The notes below the pieces were generated by a model. It saw only the letters and a program-made list of their open reading frames with translations. It ran no database searches and had not been told where the DNA came from. Below, one piece after another: positions 52,450 through 61,668 of a stretch of 64,000 nucleotides of DNA. Source of the stretch: Burkholderia pyrrocinia (lineage in GTDB: Bacteria; Pseudomonadota; Gammaproteobacteria; Burkholderiales; Burkholderiaceae); contig NZ_CP070978.1 in assembly GCF_018417535.1 (NCBI RefSeq), positions 3,038,001 to 3,102,000 of the forward strand, read 5' to 3'. Numbering within the stretch: the first letter of the stretch is position 1; each line of letters begins with the position of its first letter. Position numbers and translations under genes: made by a program.

Positions 52450-53109
52450 TCAATGCGTGGACGGCAGCGCAAGGCGCGTCTCGACGCGGCCCTGAAGCCG
52501 CGTGAGCAGCGTGCTCAGCACCCAGTAGATCGCGGCGGCGGAGAGATAGAGCGGCAGCGGCTGGAACGTCGCGGCGATCACTTCCTGCGTCGAGCGCAGC
52601 AATTCGGTGACGGTGATCACCGAGACCAGCGACGTGTCCTTGATCAGGCTGATCAGTGTGTTGCCGAGGCTCGGCACCGCGAGGCGCAGCGCTTGCGGGC
52701 AGACGATATAGCGCAGCGTCTGCACGTGCGTGAGGCCGAGGCTGTGCGCGGCCGCCCATTGCCCGCGGCCGATGCCGAGGATCGCGCCGCGCATGCTCTC
52801 CGACAGATAGGCGCCGGCGTTGAGCGTCAGCGTGAAGATGCCGGCCGTCGTCGGATCGAGCGTGATGCCGAGATCGGGCAGCCCGTAGTAGACGACGAAC
52901 ATCTGCACGAGCAGCGGCGTGCCGCGCATCAGGCTGACGTAGCCCTGCGCAAGCCCGGCCGCGAGCCGGTTGCTGCCGATGCGCATGATCGCGATCACGA
53001 GCCCGACGACGAGGCCGAGCGCCATCGACGCCACCGCGAACTTCAGCGTGAGCACCGCGCCTTTGACCATCACGGGCAGGGTATGAACGACCAGTTCGAG
53101 TGCTTCCAT
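52450..53109 (-). CDS. Polar amino acid ABC transporter permease
   Basis: A 219-residue permease with about five transmembrane helices. The HisM/GlnP start VKGAVLTLKFAVASMALGLV and the EAA loop with GIGRGQWAAAHSLGLTHVQT are visible. AGGAGACACGTG precedes the ATG at 53109. A single permease implies a homodimeric channel. It is the second gene of the importer operon. Confidence 0.9.
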   Translation of the reverse strand: MEALELVVHTLPVMVKGAVLTLKFAVASMALGLVVGLVIAIMRIGSNRLAAGLAQGYVSLMRGTPLLVQMFVVYYGLPDLGITLDPTTAGIFTLTLNAGAYLSESMRGAILGIGRGQWAAAHSLGLTHVQTLRYIVCPQALRLAVPSLGNTLISLIKDTSLVSVITVTELLRSTQEVIAATFQPLPLYLSAAAIYWVLSTLLTRLQGRVETRLALPSTH

Positions 53110-53176
53110 CACGTGTCTCCTGATTGTGTGCCGGACGGCCCGCGCGTTCGTGCGCGCGGGCTCGGGGCGGGCTGCG

Positions 53177-53977
53177 TTATTGCGTCACCGGCTTGGTCGT
53201 GTCCGTGCCGAACCACTGCATCGAGATCTTCTTCAGCGTGCCGTCCTGCTGCAGCGATGCGACCGCATCGTCGATCGCCTTCGCGAACTTCGGGTTGCCC
53301 TTGCGGAACGGGATGCCCATCCGGTCCTCGCCGCCCGGCAGCACGGAACCGGGGCGCAGCGGCAGGTGCGAGTTCTTGATCAGGTAGTTGAGCATCAGGC
53401 GATCGTTGACCGCCGCGTCGATGCGGCCCGCCGCGAGGTCGCGCAGGTTTTCCGGCGTGCCCGGGTAGACCTGCAGGTCGACCGCGGGCACGGTCTTGAC
53501 GAGATCGACGTAGTTGCTGCCCATCGTCACGCCGACCTTCTTGCCCTTCAGTTCGTCGAGCGACTTGAACGCGCGCGTGTCGTTCTGTCGTTGCAGCAGT
53601 TGCGCGGACGAATACACATACGGTGCACTGAAGTCGAGCGCCTGCTGGCGCGACGGCGTGATCGCGACCTGGTTGACGATCACGTCGAATTTGCCAGCCT
53701 GCAGGCCGGCGAGGATCCCGCTCCATTCGGTCGTGACGAACTGCGGCTTCACGCCGAGGCGCGCGGCGACCGCCTTCGCGACGTCGACGTCGAAGCCTTC
53801 GAGCTGGCCGTCGGCATTGCGGTAGTCGAACGGCGGATAGGTACCTTCCAGTGCGATCTTCAACACGCCGGCCTGCTTGACGGTGTCGAGCAGGTCCGCC
53901 GCGTGCGACGTGGCGGCCGCGATGCAGAGGAGCGCGGCGGCGATGCCTTGCTTGAGCGTCGGGGTGAAGTGCTTCAT
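53177..53977 (-). CDS. Amino acid ABC transporter substrate-binding protein, probably cystine
   Basis: A 266-residue periplasmic binding protein with a signal peptide (residues 1-26, ending ATSHAA). The SBP_bac_3 fold is shown by GVLKIALEGTYPPFDYRNAD, LEGFDVDVAKAVAARLGVKP, and VIVNQVAITPSRQQALDFSA. The pattern is closest to cystine-binding FliY/TcyJ-type proteins. It is the first gene of the operon: binding protein, permease, ATPase, beta-lyase, DUF3088. Confidence 0.87.
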   Translation of the reverse strand: MKHFTPTLKQGIAAALLCIAAATSHAADLLDTVKQAGVLKIALEGTYPPFDYRNADGQLEGFDVDVAKAVAARLGVKPQFVTTEWSGILAGLQAGKFDVIVNQVAITPSRQQALDFSAPYVYSSAQLLQRQNDTRAFKSLDELKGKKVGVTMGSNYVDLVKTVPAVDLQVYPGTPENLRDLAAGRIDAAVNDRLMLNYLIKNSHLPLRPGSVLPGGEDRMGIPFRKGNPKFAKAIDDAVASLQQDGTLKKISMQWFGTDTTKPVTQ

Positions 53978-54371
53978 GGTTGTCTCCGTGGTTGTTGTCG
54001 AAAATTCAGGGTGTGCGAAGCCGCGGCGACGGGCGGCGTCGCCGTGGGCGGGAAGTCGGTGCGGCGGGTGGCGGCGCGAGTCGATCGCCGCCGTGCGTGA
54101 TGCGGTGCGTTACCGCATGCGTTCGCGCGCGATGGTGGATCGGCGCGCGTGCGGATGAAGGCGTGAGAAGCGCGAGCGGTCGCAGCGTGACGCGTGAGCG
54201 GGCCGCACGGCATACGTGTCTAACGTGTTCCGGTGTGCGGCGAAGAGTTCAAGCATGTGGTTCATGATTGCCCGTGCGGCTTTGCGAGAGTGGTGGACCG
54301 GGTGCATCGTCGATACGCATCCGGCGACACGAATGCTGAGCGACTGAGGGCAATCTTAGGTTTATCAAAAA

Positions 54372-54415
54372 GGAAAGTGTTTCCAAAGATGCGCGCACTT
54401 TCCACGCGCCGTGGA
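54372..54415. promoter_or_regulatory. Cluster of inverted repeats upstream of the cystine-type operon
   Basis: GGAAAGTG (54372-54379) and CACTTTCC (54396-54403) form an 8-bp repeat. GGAAA/TTTCC (54372-54384) and TCCACG/CGTGGA (54401-54415) nest with it. The AT-rich setting suggests a regulator site, about 400 bp from the binding-protein start. The 638-base gap 53978-54615 otherwise holds only the lysA terminator and no convincing gene. Confidence 0.4.
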
Positions 54416-54553
54416 ATGTTTTTCTCTGCGGGCGGAAGGTTGCGCAAACAATCTGTTGCGGTTGCGCGCGATGTGAGGCATCAGGTGCTACGGTGCGGCC
54501 GGGCGGTTGCTCCGAATCGCGACCGGGTGAACCGGCGGCGCGCCGAAAAGCAA

Positions 54554-54591
54554 AACGGCCAGGCTTGCCGGTAGCGGCAAGCCTGGCCGTT
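54554..54591 (-). terminator. Intrinsic terminator of lysA
   Basis: A perfect 16-bp stem (54554-54569 with 54576-54591) and six-base loop lies 24 nt after the lysA stop on the minus strand and is followed in that direction by TTTTGCTTTT. This is a strong Rho-independent terminator. Confidence 0.9.
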
Positions 54592-54615
54592 GGCCATCGT
54601 CACGCCGAAAGCGCG

Positions 54616-55854
54616 TTACTCGAACGTTTCGAGCGCGAGCAATTCGTCGATCGTCTGCCGGCGGCGGATCAAGCGCGGCGTGCCGCGATCGACGAGCACT
54701 TCCGGCGCGAGCGGCCGGCTGTTGTAGTTCGAGGACATCGACGCACCGTACGCGCCCGCGTCGTGCAGGAACAGCAGGTCGCCGATCTGCGGCTGCGCGA
54801 GCTTGCGGTGCGTGACCACACCGCCCGCGTCCTGCGTGAACACGTCGCCCGATTCGCACAGCGGCCCCGCGATCGCGAGATCGACGAGTGGCCGGCCAGC
54901 GGGCAATTCGCCGCCGTGCGTGTGCACGGACACCGCGTGGTAGCTGCCGTACATCGACGGGCGCATCAGGTCGTTGAAGCCCGCGTCGATCAGCACGAAA
55001 TCGTGCTTCGGCCGGCGGTTGACGGCCTGCACTTCGGTGACGAGCGTGCCGGCTTCGGCGACGAGGAAGCGGCCCGGTTCGATCTCGATGCGCACCGGAT
55101 GGCCGAGATGCCGTTCGATCCGCTTGCGTGCGGCGTCCCACTGGCTGAAGTAGTGGCCGACGTCGACGCGCGGCTCGCTGTCGCGATACGGGATCGACAG
55201 GCCGCCGCCGGCCGAGATCGCGTCGATGTCGTGGCCGAGCGACGTGACGAGGTCGACCATCGCATCGCACACCTGCGACAGGTGGCCGTAATCGACGCCC
55301 GAACCGATGTGCATGTGGATGCCGACGAGCTTGAGCCCGTACTGGCGCACGATCTCGATCGCGCGCGGCACGTCGTCGATCCAGATGCCGTGCTTGCTTT
55401 GCGGGCCGCCGGTGTTGGTCTTGTTGCTGTGGCCGTGGCCGAAACCGGGGTTGACGCGCAGCCACACGCGGTGGCCCGGTGCGTGCTCGCCGATGCGCGC
55501 GAGCATGTCGAGCGAACCCGCGTTCACGGTCACGCCATGCTTCAGCACGGCCGCGAGCGTCGGGCGGTCGATCAGGTCGGCCGTGAACACGACACCCTCC
55601 GGCTCGCCTGCCGGACTGAACCCGGCCGCGAGGCTGCGCTCGATCTCGCCGAGCGACACGGCATCGACGCACGCGCCTTCTTCGCGCATCAGCTTCAGGA
55701 TATGGACGTTCGAGTTCGCCTTCTGCGCGTAGCGGATCACGTCGAACTGGCGCAGTTGGGCGATGCGGTCGCGGATGACGTCGGCGTCGTACACCCACAG
55801 CGGGGTGCCGTATTGCTGCGCGAGCGTCGCGAGCTGGCGGGAATCGAGGGACAT
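54616..55854 (-). CDS. lysA: Diaminopimelate decarboxylase
   Basis: A 412-residue PLP-dependent alanine-racemase-fold decarboxylase catalysing the last step of lysine synthesis. The PLP lysine is in IRYAQKANSNVHILKLMREE, the phosphate-binding glycines in ISAGGGLSIPY, EPGRFLVAEAG is typical, and the second-subunit cysteine lies in GPLCESGDVFTQD. The ATG at 55854 gives the normal N-terminus. It is divergent from a LysR gene, the classic lysA-lysR arrangement. The sequence looks like the type paired with LysR rather than the dapF-linked copy. Confidence 0.92.
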   Translation of the reverse strand: MSLDSRQLATLAQQYGTPLWVYDADVIRDRIAQLRQFDVIRYAQKANSNVHILKLMREEGACVDAVSLGEIERSLAAGFSPAGEPEGVVFTADLIDRPTLAAVLKHGVTVNAGSLDMLARIGEHAPGHRVWLRVNPGFGHGHSNKTNTGGPQSKHGIWIDDVPRAIEIVRQYGLKLVGIHMHIGSGVDYGHLSQVCDAMVDLVTSLGHDIDAISAGGGLSIPYRDSEPRVDVGHYFSQWDAARKRIERHLGHPVRIEIEPGRFLVAEAGTLVTEVQAVNRRPKHDFVLIDAGFNDLMRPSMYGSYHAVSVHTHGGELPAGRPLVDLAIAGPLCESGDVFTQDAGGVVTHRKLAQPQIGDLLFLHDAGAYGASMSSNYNSRPLAPEVLVDRGTPRLIRRRQTIDELLALETFE

Positions 55855-55963
55855 GGCGGATGAATCGGGTCGAATGAACGGATAGCGTGGATGATGCGCC
55901 TGATCGGCTATACAGTAAAATGCCTGTTTATCGACATTCGATTCATTCCTGATATAGAAGACC

Positions 55964-56878
55964 ATGCTCACGCACCGTCATATCGAGGTCTTTCGTGCGC
56001 TGATGGTGACCGGCAGCACGACGCGCGCGGCCGAGATGCTCTACACGTCGCAGCCGACGATCAGCCGCGAGCTCGCGCGGATGGAGCAGGTCGTCGGCTT
56101 CGCGCTGTTCGAGCGCACGCACGGCCGGCTGCGGCCGACGATGGCCGCGCTCACGTTATTCGACGACGTGCGGCTCGCCTATGTGGGGCTCGAGCGCGTT
56201 GCGGCGACGGCCGCGCGCTTGCGCGAGTTTCGCGACGGCCAGTTGTCGGTGATCGCGCTGCCGGCGTTCTCGCACGCGATCCTGCCCGGTGCGTGCCGGC
56301 GTTTTCACGCGGCCCACGCGGGCGTCAGCGTGTCGATCGCGACGCAGGAGTCGCCGGTGCTCGAGGAGTGGCTGACCGCGCAGCGTTACGACCTCGGGCT
56401 GACCGAGCACGACGTAGCGCCGGCCGGCACCGTGCTCACGCCGCTGCTCGAAGTCGACGAAGTGTGCGTGCTGCCCGACGGCCATCCGCTGCTCGCGCAG
56501 GACGCGATCGACCTGCTGGATCTCGCCGATCGCCCGTTCGTGAGCCTGTCGCTGAACGATCCGTACCGCATCCTGATCGACGAGGCGTTTGCGCAGCTCG
56601 GTGTCGCGCCGCGCTCGGTGGTAGACACGCCGTCGGCCGTGTCGGTGTGCGCGTTCGTGCGGCAGGGGCTCGGCGCCGCGATCGTCAATCCGCTGACGGC
56701 GCTCGATTTCGTCGGGCGCGACCTGCACGTGCGGCCGCTCACGCGCTCGTTCCCGTACCGGGTCAGCATGATCGTGCCCGAGCACCGGCCGAAGAACCTG
56801 CTCGTCGATGCGTTCGCCGATGCGCTGCGCGGCGAGGCGAAGGCGATCCGCCGCCGGCTGGCCGCGCACCTCGGCTAA
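55964..56878 (+). CDS. lysR: LysR family regulator of lysA
   Basis: A 304-residue LysR protein with the HTH at residues 1-60 (HIEVFRALMVTGSTTRAAEM, YTSQPTISRELARMEQVVGF) and an effector domain including VDTPSAVSVCAFVRQGLGAA. The divergent position next to lysA, with a 109-bp shared promoter, matches the LysR that activates lysA in response to diaminopimelate and lysine. The specific assignment is by context. Confidence 0.85.
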   Translation: MLTHRHIEVFRALMVTGSTTRAAEMLYTSQPTISRELARMEQVVGFALFERTHGRLRPTMAALTLFDDVRLAYVGLERVAATAARLREFRDGQLSVIALPAFSHAILPGACRRFHAAHAGVSVSIATQESPVLEEWLTAQRYDLGLTEHDVAPAGTVLTPLLEVDEVCVLPDGHPLLAQDAIDLLDLADRPFVSLSLNDPYRILIDEAFAQLGVAPRSVVDTPSAVSVCAFVRQGLGAAIVNPLTALDFVGRDLHVRPLTRSFPYRVSMIVPEHRPKNLLVDAFADALRGEAKAIRRRLAAHLG

Positions 56879-56934
56879 CGTGGCCGTATGATGGCCGTTT
56901 CGCCGCCATCGTCCTTACTTTCCGGAACCTCGTC

Positions 56935-57534
56935 ATGACCGACGCTTCATCTTCCGTCGAACAACCGATCCTCACCGGCGAGCGCGTCGAACTGCGGCCG
57001 CTCGAAGCATCCGACCGGCAGGCGCTGCTCGATGCCGCCGCGGACGGCCAGTTGTGGAGCCTGAAGGTCACGGTCGTGCCGGGTGCGGACACGATCGACG
57101 CGTATATCGACACGGCATTGCAGGGGCGCGCGGCCGGTACCGTGATGCCGTTCGTGATCGTCGATCGCGCATTGGGCCGCGTGATCGGCAGCACGCGTTT
57201 CTGGAAGATCGATCGCAAGAATCGCAAGCTCGAGATCGGCCATACGTGGCTGGGCGAATCGGCGCAGCGCACGCGTGCGAATACCGAAGCGAAGTGGCTG
57301 TTGCTGGCGTACGCGTTCGACGCGCTGCATTGCGTGCGCGTGCAGTTCACGACCGACGAGCTGAACGAGAAATCGCGCGCGGCGATTCTGCGGCTCGGCG
57401 CGAAACAGGAAGGGATCGTGCGTCACGAACGGATCATGCCGGATGGTCGCAAGCGCAATTCGGTGCGCTTCAGCATCATCGACGAAGAATGGCCGGACGT
57501 GCGTGCGCGGCTGATGGCGAAGCTCGCGACGTAA
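56935..57534 (+). CDS. RimJ/RimL-type GNAT acetyltransferase
   Basis: A 199-residue acetyltransferase. RVELRPLEASDRQALLDAAA is the usual RimL start, IGHTWLGESAQRTRANTEAK replaces the standard acetyl-CoA loop, and VQFTTDELNEKSRAAILRLG with KQEGIVRHERIMPDGRKRNS completes the pattern. The family acetylates N-terminal alpha-amino groups or small amines. The ATG at 56935 follows the LysR stop by 56 nt. Confidence 0.85.
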   Translation: MTDASSSVEQPILTGERVELRPLEASDRQALLDAAADGQLWSLKVTVVPGADTIDAYIDTALQGRAAGTVMPFVIVDRALGRVIGSTRFWKIDRKNRKLEIGHTWLGESAQRTRANTEAKWLLLAYAFDALHCVRVQFTTDELNEKSRAAILRLGAKQEGIVRHERIMPDGRKRNSVRFSIIDEEWPDVRARLMAKLAT

Positions 57535-57679
57535 CGTGTCACGCGTGACGTGCGGCGCGCGTGTGCGCGTGTTTGCGGATCCGACCGTCGGACGTGCGTC
57601 GCGCAGCCGACAGGGGGAGGCGGTAGCGCGACGACCGGGGAAGCGGTGCGCCGCGCACGAGGCGCGGCGCTGCATCGCG

Positions 57680-58249
57680 TTATTGCGCCGATGCGAGGTG
57701 GTGACGCTCCGCGAGTTTTTGCGCGTCCGCGTAGTGCTTCTGCAGGATCGGCAGCGCCTGGCGTGCGACTTCCTTCAGCTTCGTGTCGCGGCCGGCTGCG
57801 ATTTCTGCCTGGAAGGCCGAGATCGCCTTCTGCTCGCCGGCGAGCGCGACCTGCTCGATATACGCCTTGTCGAACTCGGCGCCGCGCAGGCTCTTGATGC
57901 CGTTCAGCACGCTCGTATCGGGGTCGTTGGCCGGCACGTCGACGCCACGCGGGCTTGCCGCGCGCATCGCCTGGATGATCTTTTCATCGTCGGTCGACAC
58001 GCGTTGCGCGAAGGCCTTTACCTGGCTGTCCGACGTGCGCGAATCGGCGATGCGTGCCGCGTCGTGCTGCGTCGACACGGTTTTCGTGCCGTCCGTGATG
58101 AAGGCCTGGTCGGCTTCGTGAATGCGCGTCGCGGCAGCGGCCGGCGCGGCGGGTGCAGGTTGCGCGGTTTGTGCGGTCGCCGTCACGGCGACGAGAAGCA
58201 GGCCAGCGGCAGACAAGGCAAGGCGCGAGATGTGGGGAAAGCGGTTCAT
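57680..58249 (-). CDS. DUF4142 exported protein
   Basis: A 189-residue periplasmic protein. The signal peptide ends near ATAQTAQ, followed by a Pro/Ala linker (APAAPAAAATR) and a helical DUF4142 domain (ARIADSRTSDSQVKAFAQRV, FDKAYIEQVALAGEQKAISA). The ferritin-like bundle has no confirmed function. The gene is single and minus-strand, with AGGAGG upstream of the ATG. Confidence 0.8.
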   Translation of the reverse strand: MNRFPHISRLALSAAGLLLVAVTATAQTAQPAPAAPAAAATRIHEADQAFITDGTKTVSTQHDAARIADSRTSDSQVKAFAQRVSTDDEKIIQAMRAASPRGVDVPANDPDTSVLNGIKSLRGAEFDKAYIEQVALAGEQKAISAFQAEIAAGRDTKLKEVARQALPILQKHYADAQKLAERHHLASAQ

Positions 58250-58571
58250 GGGACCTCCTTTCGATCGGGGCTCTGGTTAAAAAACGGATGACGTGATCCG
58301 TAGCTGTGCGAGAGACCGGGCGCGCCCGGGCCGGATTCGACCACCGCTCTGCCGCGGCGCCGGTCGAAGTGTGTCCCGGCCCGACTGATTCTAGGAGAGC
58401 GGTCGGGTAGCAGGTGCAACCGTGCTGTGGTTTGTGTAACGGTTGGTAAGACGAATCGATGAGCGGGTACGTGTGCCGGTATTGCGTACCGGGTGCACGC
58501 GCGGCGGCGGCAATTTTTGCGCGCGCGAGGTGTGAGAGATGCACGTGCGTGTCATCCGCATTTCATCGTCG

Positions 58572-58604
<33 letters not shown>

Positions 58605-58657
58605 GTCGTGCGCGTCGAACGACGTGCGGACTCGAGCGTGCAATGCGCTTGAAAGCG

Positions 58658-59281
58658 TCACACGCGATCGAGCAGCGCATCGAGGCGCGGCAGCAGCGGC
58701 GTCGCGCAATGCGCCTGCAATGCGTCAGGTGCGGTGTAGCCCCACGCGACACCCTGGAAGGCGATATGCGCGCGTCGTGCCGCGTCGGCGTCGCGGATTT
58801 CGTCGCCGACATACAGCACTTCATCGGCGCGCACACCGGCCTCGCGAACGAGCGCGCGCAGGCGACGTGCCTTGCCGAACAGCGGAATGCCGCACGCGAA
58901 GGTGTCGACGCGGCCGCTGGCACGCGGGCCGAGCCGGTCGCGCACGATGTCCTCGGTATTCGATGTCGCGATCGCGATGCGGATGCCGCGCGCGGCGAGC
59001 GCGTCGAACGTTGCGTCGACGCCGGGGAACAGCGTCACTTGCGCGACGCGCGGCCGCATCAGGCGGCGCATGTCGATCGTTACGCGCGGCACTTTCCACA
59101 TCGGCACGTCGAGCGCACGGATGATGTCGCGCGCCGACATGCCGCGCAGCGCCGGGCGCAACTCCGGCGTGGCGTCGCGAAAGCCGTGCAGGCGCGACGC
59201 TTCCGACAGCGCCGCGAGAAAACTGTCGAGCGAATCGGCGAGCGTGCCGTCGAAGTCGAATGCGATGAGGCGATAGGGCAT
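58658..59281 (-). CDS. HAD family hydrolase (phosphoglycolate phosphatase-like)
   Basis: A 207-residue HAD phosphatase. Motif I is FDFDGTLADS, motif II IAIATSNTED, motif III lysine FGKARRLRALV, and motif IV VLYVGDEIRDADAARRA. The helical cap between residues 20 and 85 is of the Gph type. The substrate is a small phosphate ester. The ATG at 59281 lies 17 nt after the stop of the ModA-like gene, so they may be co-transcribed. Confidence 0.85.
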   Translation of the reverse strand: MPYRLIAFDFDGTLADSLDSFLAALSEASRLHGFRDATPELRPALRGMSARDIIRALDVPMWKVPRVTIDMRRLMRPRVAQVTLFPGVDATFDALAARGIRIAIATSNTEDIVRDRLGPRASGRVDTFACGIPLFGKARRLRALVREAGVRADEVLYVGDEIRDADAARRAHIAFQGVAWGYTAPDALQAHCATPLLPRLDALLDRV

Positions 59282-59298
59282 GAAGCGAGGTGGCAGGT

Positions 59299-60128
59299 TT
59301 ATTGGCCGGGCGACATTGTCACCGAATCGAGGCCCGTTGCCTGCACGACCGGCTGCGCCTGCGGCGACGCGAGATAGTCGAGCAGCTTCTTCGCGTCGTC
59401 CGGATGAGCGGCGCCGACCGGAATGCCGCTCGCGAAGCGCGTGACCGACTGCACGGACTCGGGCACCTTGCCTGCATACGTGACGCCCGGCACCGGCAGC
59501 AATTCGCTGACCTGCTGGAAGCCGATTTCGTAGTCGCCGTTCGCGACGACCGATGCGACCGGGATGCGCGGCACCATCGTCGCCTTCGGCTTCACCTGAT
59601 CCTCGACGCCGAGCTTCCGGAACATTGCCTTTTCGATGTAGATGCCGCTCGCGCTGTCCGAATGCGCGACCGATTTCGCATGCAGCAGCACGTCCTTCAA
59701 CCGGTCGACGGTGCCGATGTCGGGCTTCGGCGCGCCGGCGCGCACGACCATGCCGATCCGAGAATCGGCGAGCTCGACGCGCGATGCGGGAATCACCTTG
59801 CCTTCCTTGATCAGCCGGTCGAGCGCGTAGCCGACCATGATCAGCACGTCGGCTTTCTCGCCGTGCGCGAGGCGGTTCGGAATCGCTTCCTTCGACTGAC
59901 CCATCGACGGGCCGGAGATCGTGTCGAGCGTGTCGCCGGACGCGGCCGTGAAGCCGGGGCCGAGCTGCTTGTACGCGGCCGTGAAGCCGCCGGAGATCAT
60001 CACGCGCAGCTCGGTCGCTTCGGCCGGCAGCGCGGCGGCCGAAGCGCGACGGCGGCGAGCCAGAACGCGGCGTGGCGGGGGAAGGTACGACGGGTGGCAG
60101 AGGCGGTGAGTGCAGCACGGTTGCGCAT
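59299..60128 (-). pseudogene. ModA-like substrate-binding protein with frameshifted signal peptide
   Basis: The mature part of a type II periplasmic binding protein is intact up to the stop at 59299 (ELRVMISGGFTAAYKQLG, GPSMGQSKEAIPNRLAHGEK, ASGIYIEKAMFRKLGVED, AHPDDAKKLLDYLASPQAQP). The signal peptide, starting at 60128 (ALTASATRRTFPRHAAFWLA), is in another frame and ends at a stop near 60003. Adding one base near 60042 would join LAAVAL to SAAALPAEATELRVMISG. So the gene has a one-base deletion, or the assembly has an error there. A downstream GTG at 60003 would give a protein without export signal. Confidence 0.72.
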
Positions 60129-60401
60129 CGAGGTGTCTCCTTCCTTCCTGTCTGTCGTTGGCAGCGTGCGCGGTTGCAAAAGGCCGGCACGGGCTACATC
60201 ATCCACCGAAATGCGTGTGCGGGTAAGCGGGCGAGTGCAGCGAGCGTTTCCGGTGTGCGGATATCCGGTGGCAAGCACGCGCGTGTTGCTCGCTGCGCCC
60301 GCGTTGCCCGCTGGCGCGCGACGAGCGAAAGAAAGCTCGGTATGCTGTTTGCCGTCCGCGGTAGCGGTTTTCCGATGCGTCTTCCTGTTCGAATCAATCA
60401 A

Positions 60402-60782
60402 ATGAAAATCGCTCGTGCTCGTATTGCGATGTGGGTTCTTGGCGCGGCCTTCACATTGACGGCCGCGACGGAGGCCGCCGCCGCTCCGGAAAAACGCTGC
60501 GGATGGCTCGAGAATCCGACGCCGGCCAACTGGTGGCTGGTCGACAAGGACGATAGCTGGACGCTGTCGACCATGGGCAACCCGCCGGTGCCGGGCCTCG
60601 ACGAGATGCCCGACATGTCGACAAAGGGCTGGGTCGTTACCAACGCCGGGATGCACGGCTACGGTTGCGCATGCCTCGATCTGGAAATCGACCCGCACAC
60701 GCGCGAGGTGACGCGGATCGTGGCTGCCAGGCCGCTTCCGCTGAAGCGTTGCAAGGCCGACCGGGCGTTGCCGGCGCCGTGA
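60402..60782 (+). CDS. DUF4087 secreted protein
   Basis: A 126-residue exported protein with a signal peptide (residues 1-27, ending ATEAAAAP) and a DUF4087 pattern: KRCGWLENPTPANWWLVDKD near the start and the paired cysteines of GYGCACLDLEIDP. The function is unknown. It lies alone between the ModA-like gene and a GNAT gene. Confidence 0.78.
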   Translation: MKIARARIAMWVLGAAFTLTAATEAAAAPEKRCGWLENPTPANWWLVDKDDSWTLSTMGNPPVPGLDEMPDMSTKGWVVTNAGMHGYGCACLDLEIDPHTREVTRIVAARPLPLKRCKADRALPAP

Positions 60783-60899
60783 CGCGGAGAGGGGAGGATC
60801 CCGTCCGTCGGGCCGCAGCCGGCAGGTGCCGCTTGTAGCCCGCCGCGCAGCGCGGTATCGTCGATGCTCCGCCTTCCGCCCTCTAACCGGAGAACAGAC

Positions 60900-61343
60900 G
60901 TGCCCGCAGCCACCCCCGCCACGCTGAGATTTTCCACCGACAAGCGCGAACTCGACATCGACGCGATCTTCGACTTCCTGCATCGCGACGCATACTGGTC
61001 GCAGGGTATTCCGCGCGATGTGGTCGAGCGTGCGATCGATGGTTCGCTGTGCTTCGGTGCGTATGTCGGCGACCGGCTCGTCGGGTTCGCGCGGCTCGTC
61101 ACCGATCACGCGACGTTTGCGTACCTGTGCGACGTGTTCGTGCTGCCGGCCGAACGCGGCAACGGCTACGGCCGCGCGCTGATCGATCACGTGTTCGCGC
61201 AGGAGATGGTGCAGCGCCTGCGCCGCATCATGCTCGTGACGACCGACGCGCACGCGCTGTACCGGCCGGTCGGCTTCGAGCCGTCCGCGAATCCCGAGCG
61301 GCTGATGGAGATCCGCCGCCCCGACATCTACGCGAAACGCTGA
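60900..61343 (+). CDS. GNAT family N-acetyltransferase
   Basis: A 147-residue GNAT enzyme with VFVLPAERGNGYGRALIDHV as the acetyl-CoA loop and LVTTDAHALYRPVGFEPSAN in the C-terminal part. The aromatic-rich FDFLHRDAYWSQGIPRDVVE and AYVGDRLVGFARLVTDHATF are typical of a widespread uncharacterised group. The GTG at 60900 is chosen because GGAG lies eight bases upstream. Confidence 0.85.
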   Translation: MPAATPATLRFSTDKRELDIDAIFDFLHRDAYWSQGIPRDVVERAIDGSLCFGAYVGDRLVGFARLVTDHATFAYLCDVFVLPAERGNGYGRALIDHVFAQEMVQRLRRIMLVTTDAHALYRPVGFEPSANPERLMEIRRPDIYAKR

Positions 61344-61400
61344 CGCGCGGCGCAGCGCATACAATACGCGCTTTCCGTTTTTGCCGAAGAGAAGCCCATC

Positions 61401-61619
61401 ATGACCGAACAGGAAGCCGAACAGCTCGCGACGCATCGCCACTACAAGGGCGGGCTGTACCGCTACATCGGCGTCGCCCGCCATTCCGAAACCGAGGAAT
61501 CGGTGGTCGTGTACGAGCATCTGTGGCCGCATGCGCGCGGGCTATGGGTGCGGCCGGAAGCGATGTTCAACGGCAATCTCGAGGACGGCACGCCGCGTTT
61601 TCGCAAGCTGCGCGATTGA
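61401..61619 (+). CDS. DUF1653 small protein
   Basis: A 72-residue protein with the DUF1653 pattern HYKGGLYRYIGVARHSETEE, VVVYEHLWPHARGLWVRPEA, and MFNGNLEDGTPRFRKL. The fold is a small beta barrel with no known role. It lies 57 nt after the GNAT gene and may be co-transcribed. Confidence 0.85.
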   Translation: MTEQEAEQLATHRHYKGGLYRYIGVARHSETEESVVVYEHLWPHARGLWVRPEAMFNGNLEDGTPRFRKLRD

Positions 61620-61668
61620 TCCGCATCCGGCGGCGTGCGCGCTGCTGTGCGAGCCGGCTGCGTGAACG

